Notes under the pieces: model-generated
What the model was told of the DNA's origin: nothing
The model's input: only the letters and a program-made list of their open reading frames with translations
Databases searched by the model: none
In this document: positions 33,656 to 41,847 of the stretch, piece by piece
Layout: every line of letters begins with the position of its first letter
Position numbering within the stretch: position 1 is the first letter of the stretch
Assembly: GCF_014646095.1 (NCBI RefSeq)
Contig: NZ_BMMU01000019.1
Location: 77,525 to 141,524 of the forward strand
DNA length: 64,000 bases
Reading direction: 5' to 3'
DNA from: Streptomyces lacrimifluminis
Lineage (GTDB): Bacteria; Actinomycetota; Actinomycetes; Streptomycetales; Streptomycetaceae
Position numbers and translations under genes: made by a program

Positions 33656-34496
33656 AGCGACCGAAGCTCGCCAGTTTCGCGCGCAGTTGCAGGACCGACT
33701 TGGTGTGGATCTGGCTGACCCGGCTCTCGGTCACGCCCAGCACGTTGCCGATCTCCGCGAGGGTGAGCCCCTCGTAGTAGTAGAGCGTCACCACGGTCTT
33801 CTCCCGGTCGGGCAGCGTGTTGATCGCCCGCGCCAGGAACCGCCGCAGCTCGCGGCCCTCGGCCACCTCGACCGGGTTGTCGGCGGCGGTGTCCTCCAGC
33901 GTGTCCATGAGACTCAGCCGGTCCCCGCCCTCGCCCCCCGCGTGGAGCAGCTCCTCCAGGGCCACCACGTTCGCCAGCGACAACTGGCTGAACACCGCGT
34001 GGAGTTCGTCGACCGCGATACCCATCTCGGCCGCCACCTCGCCCTCCGTCGGCGTCCGCCGCAGCCGCGCCTCCAGCGTCGTGTAGGCCCGCTCCACGTT
34101 CCGCGCCTTCTGCCGCACCGACCGCGGAATCCAGTCCAGCGCCCGCAGTTCGTCGATCATCGCGCCCCGGATGCGAGTGATCGCGTACGTCTCGAACTTG
34201 ATCTCGCGCTCGATGTCGAACTTCTCGATCGCGTCGATCAGTCCGAACACCCCGGAGGAGACGAAGTCCGCCTGCTCGACATTGGGCGGCAGCCCGACGC
34301 TCACCCGGCCGGCGACGTACTTCACGAGCGGCGAGTAGTGCAGGATCAGCTGCTCGCGCAGCCGCTCGTCACCCGTCGTCTTGTACGAACGCCACAGCTC
34401 GTCGAGCGTCGAGGGAGCGGGCGGACGCCCGTTACCGCCGTCGCGGGCTGCCGGTGGGGCCGCCGCCCGGTCGGACCCGGAGGTGTGCTGGGGCAT
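33654..34496 (-). CDS. whiG: sporulation sigma factor WhiG
   Basis: 280 residues from ATG 34496, the length of the S. coelicolor protein. It is an FliA-type sigma: region 2 (REQLILHYSPLVKYVAGRVSVGLPPNVEQADFVSSGVFGLIDAIEKFD), region 3 (ARNVERAYTTLEARLRRTPTEGEVAAEMGI) and region 4 (LPDREKTVVTLYYYEGLTLAEIGNVLGVTESRVSQIHTKSVLQLRAKL). It directs early sporulation in aerial hyphae and is held by RsiG with c-di-GMP in the known system. A longer open frame upstream (to 34826) is leader. The stop lies in the AGGTC repeat; dprA lies upstream. Confidence 0.95.
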   Translation of the reverse strand: MPQHTSGSDRAAAPPAARDGGNGRPPAPSTLDELWRSYKTTGDERLREQLILHYSPLVKYVAGRVSVGLPPNVEQADFVSSGVFGLIDAIEKFDIEREIKFETYAITRIRGAMIDELRALDWIPRSVRQKARNVERAYTTLEARLRRTPTEGEVAAEMGIAVDELHAVFSQLSLANVVALEELLHAGGEGGDRLSLMDTLEDTAADNPVEVAEGRELRRFLARAINTLPDREKTVVTLYYYEGLTLAEIGNVLGVTESRVSQIHTKSVLQLRAKLASFGR

Positions 34497-34819
34497 ACGT
34501 CGCCTTGTGCCGTTCTGCCGTGAACCGGTGGTGTCTGGAGGAGTGGCCGGGTGGGCCGTCGGTCTGTCGCGGTCTGATGTCGAATTACCCGTCTGGTCGA
34601 ATTGCCTGTCCGACTGCCGGTCTGCGCCGGAATTCCACGTGAGCGTAGCGTGACTGGGGTGTCGCAGTGTGCGAGGTCGAGGGGGCAGGGTGTACGCAGA
34701 TACGTTCCGCTTGACGCCCTCCAGGGTCATACCCTTCGCCCTGTGTGACCATCGGAGCGGACCAACTGCGGGAATTACCAAGGGCGTCGGGCATCCCCCG
34801 GACGGCCGAACACGCTCGG
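34497..34819. other. whiG upstream region
   Basis: 323 bases between the dprA stop and whiG start. An imperfect direct repeat GTCGAATTACC / GTCGAATTGCC (about 34579 and 34596) and AT-rich patches near 34570-34630 mark the likely promoter zone. Sequence around 34637-34655 (GTGAGCGTAGCGTGAC) faintly resembles BldD-type sites but does not match well. I see no gene in it. Confidence 0.4.
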
Positions 34820-36025
34820 TCAGCACCGGTCCCGGCCGGACCGGACGGAGATCATCGCCTGGCGTGTCAACTTCCAGCCGTCGTCGTGTCGTTCGACGTA
34901 ACCAAGTGATCGGAGCTCGTACAGTCTGGCGACCGCGTCGTCCCGCGTCGTCGACGCGCCCCGCGCGATGTCGGCCACCGTCGCCGTCCCGCGCGCGGGC
35001 AGCGCGGCCAGGACGGGCACCGCCGCCGGTTCCAGCAGGTCGCGCGGGAGCACCGGCCCGCGCCTGTCCGGCGCCAGTTCACCCATGTCCCCGACCAGCT
35101 CGGCGACTTCCGCGGCGTCGGTGACCAGCATCGCCTCGCCACGCAGGAGTTCGTGCACACCGGCGGAGAGCCCGCTGGTGGCGGGTCCCGGCACCCCCAT
35201 CGTGAACCGCCCCAGCCGCTGCGCCGCCCGCGCCGTGACGAGCGAACCGCTTCGGTACGCGGCCTCGACGACCACGGTCCCCCTGGTGAGGGCCGCGATC
35301 ACCCGGTTCCGCATCACGAACCGGCTCGGCGTCGGATGGTCACCGGGCGGCAACTCACCCACCACCAGACCCTGTTCGGCGATTCTGGTGATCAACTGGG
35401 TGTGTCCGCGCGGGTAGGGCCGGTCGACCCCGCAGGCGAGTACGGCGACGGTGGCCCCGCCCGCACCGAGGGCACCCCGGTGCGCGGCCCCGTCGACCCC
35501 GTACGCGCCACCCGACACCACCACCCATCCGCGCTCCGCGAGCCCGGCGGCGAGCGTGGCCGCCATGTGGGCGCCGTACTCGGTGCAGGCCCTGGCTCCC
35601 ACCAGGGCGACGGACCGCAGGGCCCACATCCGCAGGCTGGGCCGCCCTCGCACCCACAGCCCCAGGGGCCGCGCGTCGCCGAGGTCGTCGAGCTGGCCCG
35701 GCCACTCCGGCCGGCCGGGCCACACGAACCGCACCCCCGCCGCCCGCGCGACGGCGAGATCCCGCTCGGGCTCGGCTTGTGCCGCCCGCGCGCACAGCCC
35801 CGCCCACCGGGTCCCGGTGACCCCGGTCAGCATGGGCCCGCCGTCCCGCAGCCGCCGTACCACCTCCACAGCCCCGCACTCCCGGACCCACCGCCCGGCG
35901 ACCTCGTCCCCCGGCTCGACGACTCGGGTGAGGAAGACCCGGGCGAGTCCTTCCGCACCCGACCGGCCGGCCGGCTCACCACTCGCCGCGCCCCCGGTCT
36001 CACCCCCGGTCGCGTCCCCCGTCAC
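34820..36025 (-). CDS. dprA: DNA-processing protein DprA
   Basis: 401 residues from GTG 36025, which overlaps the preceding ATPase stop by 4 bases (GTGA). The Rossmann core is intact: SVALVGARACTEYGAHMAATLAAGLAERGWVVVSGGAYGVDGAAHRGAL, CGVDRPYPRGHTQL, RFVMRNRVIAALTRGTVVVEAAYRSGSLVTARAA. The N-terminal 100 or so residues carry an RWAGLCAR-type helical domain; the C-terminus is the winged-helix part (ATVADIARGASTTRDDAVARLYELRSLGYVER). DprA loads RecA on incoming single strands. Most Streptomyces are not known to take up DNA naturally, so its job may be recombination or repair. Confidence 0.92.
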   Translation of the reverse strand: MTGDATGGETGGAASGEPAGRSGAEGLARVFLTRVVEPGDEVAGRWVRECGAVEVVRRLRDGGPMLTGVTGTRWAGLCARAAQAEPERDLAVARAAGVRFVWPGRPEWPGQLDDLGDARPLGLWVRGRPSLRMWALRSVALVGARACTEYGAHMAATLAAGLAERGWVVVSGGAYGVDGAAHRGALGAGGATVAVLACGVDRPYPRGHTQLITRIAEQGLVVGELPPGDHPTPSRFVMRNRVIAALTRGTVVVEAAYRSGSLVTARAAQRLGRFTMGVPGPATSGLSAGVHELLRGEAMLVTDAAEVAELVGDMGELAPDRRGPVLPRDLLEPAAVPVLAALPARGTATVADIARGASTTRDDAVARLYELRSLGYVERHDDGWKLTRQAMISVRSGRDRC

Positions 36026-37647
36026 GTCAGCGCCCCGATGGCCATCGGCACCCCTCGCGGCACCCCTGTACGCAGTTGGAGTGCCAGAGCGACGTCCGTC
36101 ACGTCGGGCCGGTCGTGGCCGACGAGGTCCGCGACGGTCCAGGCGACCCGCAGGACGCGGTCGATCCCGCGCGCGGTGAGCACACCCCGTTCCAGATTCC
36201 GCTCGGCCTCCTCCATGGCACCGGGCACGGCTTGCCAGCGGCTGCGCAGCTCCCGTCCCGGCACCTCGCCGTTGGTCCGCCACGGGGTCCCCACGAGCCT
36301 CGCCGTCGCCCGCTCCCGGGCCGCGCGCACCCGCTCGGCGACCGTTGCCGTGGACTCGCCCCGGGCCCCGCGCTCGATGAGTTGCGAGCGCGTGACCCGG
36401 TCCACCTCGACCCGCAGGTCGACCCGGTCGAGCAGTGGCCCGGAGAGCCGGGCCTGATAACGCCGGATCACGGAGGGCGGGCACTCGCAGAGGGTGTCCC
36501 GCTGTGAGAATCGGCCGCACGGGCATGGGTTGGCCGCGAGGATCATCAGGAACCTGGCCGGGAACCGCACGACCCCCGCGCTGCGCGCGATCACCACATG
36601 CCCGGCCTCCAAGGGCTGGCGCAGGGCATCCAGAGCCTGACTCCCGAACTCCGGAGTCTCGTCCAGGAAGAGAATTCCGCGGTGAGCGAGCGAGACGGCT
36701 CCGGGCCGCGCCACGCCCTGTCCACCGCCGACGAGTGCCTGCATGGTGGCCGAGTGGTGCGGGGCGCAGTAGGGCGCCGTGTCGATCAGAGGCTTGCCCG
36801 GTGGCAGCAGGCCCGCGACCGAGTGCACGGCGGTGACCTCCAGCGACTCCTCCCGGGTGAGCCGGGGCAGGACGGCGGGCAGCCGCTCGGCCAGCATCGT
36901 CTTGCCGGCCCCGGGCGGGCCTTCCAGGAACACGTGGTGGCCACCGGCCGCGGCCACCTCCATCGCCGTGCGAGCCGAGTACTGGCCCACGACGTCGGCC
37001 AGGTCGTGACCGTTGTCGTACTGGGCGGCGCCCATGCTGTGCATACCCGTGGCCGCCCCGGTGCCCGGCATCCGCAGCCCCGCCATGAGCGGGTCCGGAC
37101 GGCCGTGCTCGTCCGGCTCCTCCTCGGGGACGGGCTCGTCCGTGAGGACGGCGATCAGCTGCCGCAGACTGCGCACGCCGAGCACAGACACCCCGGGGAC
37201 CAGCGCGGCCTCGGCGGCTGCGCACTCGGGCACGACCACCTGTTCGTATCCCGAGTCGGCCGCCGCCAGCACCGCCGGCAGGATGCCCCGGACCGGTCGC
37301 ACCCGGCCGTCGAGGCCCAGTTCTCCGATCATCACGATGTCGGCGAGGACCCGGGGGTCGATCCGCTCGGCGGCCCCGAGCACGGCCGCCGCGACGGCGA
37401 GGTCGAACCCGCTGCCGCTCTTGGGCACGGACGCCGGGCTGAGCCCCACCGTGAGCTTCTTCTGCGGCCAGGCGGCTCCCGAGTTGACGACCGCGGCCCG
37501 GACCCGGTCCCGGCTCTCCGTCAGGCTCTTGTCGGGCAGTCCCACCAGCGTGAACGCGGCGACGCCGGGTTCGAGATCCGCCTGGACCTCGACGACCACG
37601 CCCTCCACACCCACCAGTGCCACCGAACACGTACGGGCGAATCCCAT
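36022..37647 (-). CDS. YifB/ComM family Mg-chelatase-like AAA ATPase
   Basis: 541 residues from ATG 37647. The N-terminal Lon-like ChlI domain (CSVALVGVEGVVVEVQADLEPGVAAFTLVGLPDKSLTESRDRVRAAVVNSG) is followed by the AAA core: Walker A EGPPGAGKTMLAERLP, Walker B FLDETPEF, NPCPCGRF zinc-knuckle-like stretch, and a C-terminal helical domain (ARGIDRVLRVAWTVADLVGHDRPDVTDVALALQLR). ComM in other bacteria is a helicase for branch migration in transformation. It is translationally coupled to yraN (TGATG) and overlaps dprA. Confidence 0.9.
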   Translation of the reverse strand: MGFARTCSVALVGVEGVVVEVQADLEPGVAAFTLVGLPDKSLTESRDRVRAAVVNSGAAWPQKKLTVGLSPASVPKSGSGFDLAVAAAVLGAAERIDPRVLADIVMIGELGLDGRVRPVRGILPAVLAAADSGYEQVVVPECAAAEAALVPGVSVLGVRSLRQLIAVLTDEPVPEEEPDEHGRPDPLMAGLRMPGTGAATGMHSMGAAQYDNGHDLADVVGQYSARTAMEVAAAGGHHVFLEGPPGAGKTMLAERLPAVLPRLTREESLEVTAVHSVAGLLPPGKPLIDTAPYCAPHHSATMQALVGGGQGVARPGAVSLAHRGILFLDETPEFGSQALDALRQPLEAGHVVIARSAGVVRFPARFLMILAANPCPCGRFSQRDTLCECPPSVIRRYQARLSGPLLDRVDLRVEVDRVTRSQLIERGARGESTATVAERVRAARERATARLVGTPWRTNGEVPGRELRSRWQAVPGAMEEAERNLERGVLTARGIDRVLRVAWTVADLVGHDRPDVTDVALALQLRTGVPRGVPMAIGALT

Positions 37648-38033
37648 CACGCCACCCCCCGCGCGTGTTCCACCACGGGCGCGCCGCGCTCGGGCAGCAG
37701 AACACCGACCAGGTCGATGCGGACGCCGCCGGGTGGCGCTCCCCCGTGTTCCTGGACCCACCGCTCGGCAAGGCCCCGCAGCCGCTCCGCCTTGGCCGGC
37801 GTGACGGCCGCCATCGGGTGCTGGAAGGCCCCCGCCGGTCCGGCCGCCCGACGGGTCTTGACCTCGCAGACGACGAGCGCGTCGCCGTCCCGGGCCACGA
37901 TGTCGATCTCGCCGGTCCGGCCGGCACGCCAGTTGCGGTCCAGGACGGTCATCCCGGCCTCGGTCAGTCTCCGCGCGGCCAGTTCCTCGCCGTACCTGCC
38001 CAGTGCTCCGCGTTGTGCGTTGTGTGTGTTCAT
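37647..38033 (-). CDS. YraN family endonuclease-like protein (UPF0102)
   Basis: 128 residues, ATG 38033. It has the UPF0102 layout: LGRYGEELAARRLTEAGMTVLDRNWRAGRTGEIDIVARDGDALVVCEVKTR, with the catalytic-type E-D-x-(ExK) residues of restriction-endonuclease-like folds (GEIDIV, CEVKTR). A role in DNA processing is suspected because it usually sits with comM and dprA, as here. The first gene of the yraN-comM-dprA group. No confirmed biochemical function. Confidence 0.9.
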   Translation of the reverse strand: MNTHNAQRGALGRYGEELAARRLTEAGMTVLDRNWRAGRTGEIDIVARDGDALVVCEVKTRRAAGPAGAFQHPMAAVTPAKAERLRGLAERWVQEHGGAPPGGVRIDLVGVLLPERGAPVVEHARGVA

Positions 38034-38140
38034 GTCGGCACCACCTCCGGCGCCAACATTGCGGGCAGTTCAGCGAGCTATTGGATCTTGGTGGACAACC
38101 TCGGCATTGTGGATAACTCCGCCACCCTCACGAGTGACGG

Positions 38141-38449
38141 TCAGCCGCCCGGGAGCTCCAGATCGCTCTTGTTCAGCTCTTCGATGTTCACGTCCTTGAA
38201 CGTGAGCACCCGCACCTGCTTCACGAACCGGGCCGGCCGGTACATGTCCCACACCCAGGCGTCCGCCATGGACACCTCGAAGAACACCTCACCCTGAACC
38301 GAGTGCACCTGCATCTCGTAGTCGTTCGTGAGGTAGAAGCGCCGCTCGGTCTCGATCACATATTTGAACAGACCGACGACATCGCGGTACTCCCGGTAGA
38401 GCTTCAGCTCCATCTCGGTCTCGTACTTCTCGAGGTCCTCGGCGCTCAT
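38141..38449 (-). CDS. DUF2469 family protein
   Basis: 102 residues from ATG 38449, GAAGGGG upstream. The sequence MSAEDLEKYETEMELKLYREYRDVVGLFKYVIETERRFYLTNDYE and the tail KQVRVLTFKDVNIEELNKSDLELPGG are those of DUF2469, a small, highly conserved actinobacterial family with no assigned function. It is acidic, with no membrane segment or signal peptide. Its neighbours are the signal peptidase genes upstream and yraN downstream. Confidence 0.9.
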   Translation of the reverse strand: MSAEDLEKYETEMELKLYREYRDVVGLFKYVIETERRFYLTNDYEMQVHSVQGEVFFEVSMADAWVWDMYRPARFVKQVRVLTFKDVNIEELNKSDLELPGG

Positions 38450-38504
38450 GGCATGTTCCCCTTCAGCCGTGCGTCCCCCCATTGTGCGCCAGTACCACGA
38501 GCCC

Positions 38505-39029
38505 CTAGACGATTTCCGTGTCGAGGACCTCGGGCGTGGCCGGGGGACCTTCGTCGAGCACCTTGCGCAGGAGCCCGGCGAGTCTGGTCGGATACACCGT
38601 CTCATGTGCCCGGGTCAGTTCCTGGCACGTCCACCAGCGCGCTCCGGCGACACTGCGCCGTTCCAGCTCCGTGAGACCCGTGGCCCGGGTCTCCGTTTCG
38701 TCCGTACGGGCCAGGTAGTACCACTCGTCCTGGTCCCAGCGGCGCCCCGCGAAGGGGAACGAGCACCTGCGCCGCCACAGCACCGGACCGAGTTCGACCT
38801 CGGTGATGCCGGTCTCCTCCGCGAGTTCCCGCAGCGCGGCCTCCGCGCGCGTCTCGTCGCCCTCCAGGCCGCCGCCGGGGGTGAACCACCAGTCGTCGGC
38901 CGGATCGTCCGGCTCGTGCCCGTGGAGCAGCAGGATCCGGTCCCGCGGATCGAGGAGCACGACCCGGGACACCTTGCGCACACCGTCGGCGTACGGGCTG
39001 TCCGCGGCGCCCTCCGCCTCAGCGGGCAC
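38505..39029 (-). CDS. Nudix hydrolase
   Basis: 174 residues from GTG 39029, GGAG eight bases upstream, overlapping the last 11 bases of the signal peptidase gene. The Nudix box is complete: GGLEGDETRAEAALRELAEETGI (G-x5-E-x7-REL-x-EE-x-GI). Upstream strands (VVLLDPRDRILLLHGHEPDD...WWFTPGG) are typical. It should cut a nucleoside diphosphate linked to another group, with Mg2+. The substrate cannot be read; the C-terminal part (WWTCQELTRAHETVYPTRL) is that of mutT-like ADP-ribose or house-cleaning members. Confidence 0.9.
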   Translation of the reverse strand: MPAEAEGAADSPYADGVRKVSRVVLLDPRDRILLLHGHEPDDPADDWWFTPGGGLEGDETRAEAALRELAEETGITEVELGPVLWRRRCSFPFAGRRWDQDEWYYLARTDETETRATGLTELERRSVAGARWWTCQELTRAHETVYPTRLAGLLRKVLDEGPPATPEVLDTEIV

Positions 39030-39765
39030 CGGCCGGCTCCGCCACCGCGGCACCACGCCGCTTCGCCGCCAGCTGGGCGATCGGCCCATAGGCACCGCCG
39101 CCCAGGATGAGCACCCCGCCCACCACGATCGCGGCGGTGAGCAGCCGCAGCGGACCCGGCGTGGACAGGGCCCCCAGGGACTCGAAGCCCGTGGGACGGG
39201 CCAGCATGCCGTTCATGGGCCACACCACGGCGTCGACGCGGGCGTCCACCGAGCTGCGCGACACCGTGCCGCTGAAGGCCTCCGTGAGGTGGGCCGTGGA
39301 GTCCAGGGAGCCGGTGCGTTCGTCGCCGAGCAGGAACAGGCGCCCCTCGGGGACCGTGATCGAGGGGATGCCGGTCAGCTCGGCGACCTGGCCCTCACGC
39401 AGGTAGGACTCCTTGATCTGCTTGCCGTTGACGACGAGCCTGCCGTCCGTGCAGCAGGAGACGGTGTCGCCGCCCACGGCCACGACCCGCTTGACCAGGG
39501 GCATGTTGCCCCAGCTCTCCTGCCGGAAGACCACGACGTCACCGCGCTCGACGTCACCGCCGTCGATCCGCTGGGCCAGCACCCGGTCGCCGCCCACGAT
39601 GGTGGGCGACATGGAGTCCGTCGGCACGGTGTACGGCTGGTAGAGGATCGCACCCCAGACGAAGCCGCCGAGGAAGAGCACACAGCCGAGGGCCACGGCC
39701 AGTCCCGACAGCTTGCTGCCGAGCCGTCCGCGGCCCTCGTCCGTACGTGTTGTCGTGCTGCTCAT
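39019..39765 (-). CDS. sipZ: type I signal peptidase (last gene of four)
   Basis: 248 residues from ATG 39765. One N-terminal membrane helix (about 19-42), then catalytic Ser in VPTDSMSPTI (near 52), catalytic Lys in MPLVKRVVAVGGDTVSCC (near 94), and box E DERTGSLDSTAHL. A second hydrophobic segment near the C-terminus (LLTAAIVVGGVLILGG) places both ends in the cell. Cleaves signal peptides of exported proteins at the outer face. The symbol follows the order W-X-Y-Z of the S. lividans/S. coelicolor cluster, from memory. Confidence 0.87.
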   Translation of the reverse strand: MSSTTTRTDEGRGRLGSKLSGLAVALGCVLFLGGFVWGAILYQPYTVPTDSMSPTIVGGDRVLAQRIDGGDVERGDVVVFRQESWGNMPLVKRVVAVGGDTVSCCTDGRLVVNGKQIKESYLREGQVAELTGIPSITVPEGRLFLLGDERTGSLDSTAHLTEAFSGTVSRSSVDARVDAVVWPMNGMLARPTGFESLGALSTPGPLRLLTAAIVVGGVLILGGGAYGPIAQLAAKRRGAAVAEPAGAR

Positions 39766-39857
39766 CCCAGTGTTCCCCCAGCTCGGAGAAGCGATCCCCC
39801 GTGGCCCCCGCGCCACCTGGCCGGGGCCCCGGAAGATCGGCTGCCTGGGACGGCACC

Positions 39858-40874
39858 CTACCCGGCGGTACCCGACCCGGGAACACCGGAGTTTCCGACG
39901 GTAACGGGAGCAGTCGTACGACCGACCGCGCGGCGCCTGCGCCACAGGACCAGCGGGACGGCACCCACGAGGCCCAGCGCGCCCGGAGCGGCCGCGCTCA
40001 GGTTCTGGTCGAACGTGTCGGGAATCGGCAGCGTGTTCCAGCGCGTGGGCGGCCAGGCGACCACGATGGCGCGGCCGACGACGTTGTCCACGGGGACGAA
40101 GCCCTGGTTCTTGTCCTCCTGGTGGTACCGGGAGTCCAGCGAGTTCTGCCGGTGGTCACCCATGACCCAGATTTTGCCCGTGGGTACCGTCACCTTGAAC
40201 TGGCCGCCCTCGTCGACGGTGCACGGGGTGTTCCCCGCGTACACGTACGGCTCGTCGAGCGCCTTGCCGTTGACCTTCAGCGGGCCGGTGCCCTTGCACT
40301 CGATGGTGTCGCCGCCGACGCCGACGACGCGCTTGATGAGGTCCTTCTCGTTGGCGGACGGCATCAGGCCGATCCAGCCGAGGACCCGCTGCGCGGGGTT
40401 CGGCTCGGCGATCGGCTCGTTGGCCAGCCAGTCGGCGGGGTCGTGGAAGACGACGACCTCACCCCGCTCGGGCTCGGAGCCGAACCACGGGGTCAGCTTG
40501 TCGACCAGGACCCGGTCGCCCTGCTCCAGCGTGTGCTGCATGGAGTCCGAGGGAATGGAGAACGCCTGGACCAGGAAGGTCTTGATCAGCAGCGCGAGCA
40601 CCAGCGCGATACCGATGAGCAGCGGCAACTCCTTCCAGAAGGAGCGCTGCTTCCTGGGCTTGTGGCCGGACTCGCCGAGGTCCTGCTCCGCATCGTCCCC
40701 GGAGTTCCCGCTGCCCGTCCCGGAGGACCCTGAGCCACCCCCGGCGAGCCCTGGGGCCCCGGAGTCACTCTCGGCGGGGACGGCGTCCTCTGCGGCCGGT
40801 GGAACCGGTTCCGCGGGGCGCTGTTCCTCGGGACCGTCCTGTCCGGACCGTGCGCCGACCGCCAAATCCCCCAC
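39858..40874 (-). CDS. sipY: type I signal peptidase (third of four)
   Basis: 338 residues if it starts at GTG 40874 (GAGGA six bases upstream; GTG 40880 is close). A Ser/Gly/Pro-rich N-terminal stretch of about 75 residues comes before the membrane helix. Catalytic Ser is in FSIPSDSMQHTL and Lys in EKDLIKRVVGVGGDTIEC; box E is MGDHRQNSLDSRYH. The C-terminus has a second hydrophobic segment (PGALGLVGAVPLVLW). The first 110 bases overlap the 3' end of the preceding gene in another frame. Confidence 0.87.
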   Translation of the reverse strand: MGDLAVGARSGQDGPEEQRPAEPVPPAAEDAVPAESDSGAPGLAGGGSGSSGTGSGNSGDDAEQDLGESGHKPRKQRSFWKELPLLIGIALVLALLIKTFLVQAFSIPSDSMQHTLEQGDRVLVDKLTPWFGSEPERGEVVVFHDPADWLANEPIAEPNPAQRVLGWIGLMPSANEKDLIKRVVGVGGDTIECKGTGPLKVNGKALDEPYVYAGNTPCTVDEGGQFKVTVPTGKIWVMGDHRQNSLDSRYHQEDKNQGFVPVDNVVGRAIVVAWPPTRWNTLPIPDTFDQNLSAAAPGALGLVGAVPLVLWRRRRAVGRTTAPVTVGNSGVPGSGTAG

Positions 40875-41847
40875 ATCCACTCCTCACTCCGAACCACCGC
40901 CCGCGCCGGATGCGACGCAGGCCCACCACTCCCATAACGAGCGGGAGTTCCGCAGGGGTCGGGAGCGGGATCGATCCATACCGATCCGCGGAAGCCACCC
41001 TATGCGACGAGCCGAGGGCGGTGGCCGACGAACCCGGCACCGAGGAGAACGTGTCCGGCTCCTCCAGCTGGGTCCAGTGGCCGAACGGCCAGGCGATGAC
41101 CATGGCCCGGCCCACGACGGAGCTCTCGGACACGGTGCCGCTGTACGCCTCGGTGCGGTGGTAGCGGGAGTCTGCGGAGTTGGCCCGGTGGTCGCCCATC
41201 ACGAACAGGCGCCCCGCGGGAACCTTCACCTCGAAGGTGAACGACGACGGTTTGTTGCCGGGGTGGATGTAGGTGGTCTCGTCGAGCGGCATGCCGTTGA
41301 CGGTCACGCGGCCCTGGGAGTCGCAGCACTTGACGGTGTCGCCGCCGACCGCGACGACCCGCTTGATGAGGTCCTTCTCGTTGTCCGAGGGCAGCAGGCC
41401 GATGAAGGTCAGCCCCTGTTTGACCTGCTTGACGACGATGGGGTCCTCGCCCTTCACGGTGGTCGGCTCGTCGTCGAGCCAGCCGCCGGGGTCCTTGAAG
41501 ACGACGACATCACCGCGCTGGGGCTTGGAGCCGAACCAGGGGGTGAACTTGTCCACGAGGACACGGTCGCCGATCTGGATCGTGTTCTCCATGGAGCCCG
41601 ACGGGATCACGAACGCCTGCACGAGGAAGGTCTTCAGGACCAGCGCGATGAGGACGGCGACGCCCACCAGGAGCGGTATCTCCTTGACCGCCGAGCGCCG
41701 TCTGCGCCGTTTGACCTTGCGCTGGAGCTTGCGCCGCTCGGCACGGCCAGGCCTGGCGGCGGCACCGGAGGCCCGGCGCGAGCCGGTGGGCAGCAGTTGG
41801 TCGGCGACGGTGCTGGGCACCCCACGCGGCTTGCCGCGGTTACCCAT
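40765..41847 (-). CDS. sipX: type I signal peptidase (second of four), Arg-rich C-terminal extension
   Basis: 360 residues from ATG 41847, overlapping the preceding stop by 8 bases. It has a basic N-terminus (KLQRKVKRRRRRSAVKE), one membrane helix, Ser in FVIPSGSMENTI, Lys in EKDLIKRVVAVGGDTVKCC and box E MGDHRANSADSRYH. After the catalytic domain the frame runs into an Arg/Gly-rich tail (RRIRRGRWFGVRSGCGG...GRRGRRPRRE) that ends 110 bases inside the next gene. From memory the S. lividans SipX is near 320 residues, so the tail is probably an addition. Family certain; C-terminus doubtful. Confidence 0.82.
   Translation of the reverse strand: MGNRGKPRGVPSTVADQLLPTGSRRASGAAARPGRAERRKLQRKVKRRRRRSAVKEIPLLVGVAVLIALVLKTFLVQAFVIPSGSMENTIQIGDRVLVDKFTPWFGSKPQRGDVVVFKDPGGWLDDEPTTVKGEDPIVVKQVKQGLTFIGLLPSDNEKDLIKRVVAVGGDTVKCCDSQGRVTVNGMPLDETTYIHPGNKPSSFTFEVKVPAGRLFVMGDHRANSADSRYHRTEAYSGTVSESSVVGRAMVIAWPFGHWTQLEEPDTFSSVPGSSATALGSSHRVASADRYGSIPLPTPAELPLVMGVVGLRRIRRGRWFGVRSGCGGFGGRRTVRTGRSRGTAPRGTGSTGRRGRRPRRE

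Noticed and set aside
34637..34655. BldD-like site upstream of whiG
   Set aside because: Only partly matches the recalled BldD consensus; two core positions are wrong.
36026..37927. Long minus-strand extension of the dprA frame
   Set aside because: It overlaps the YifB/ComM gene in the wrong frame and has no protein sense; dprA begins at GTG 36025.
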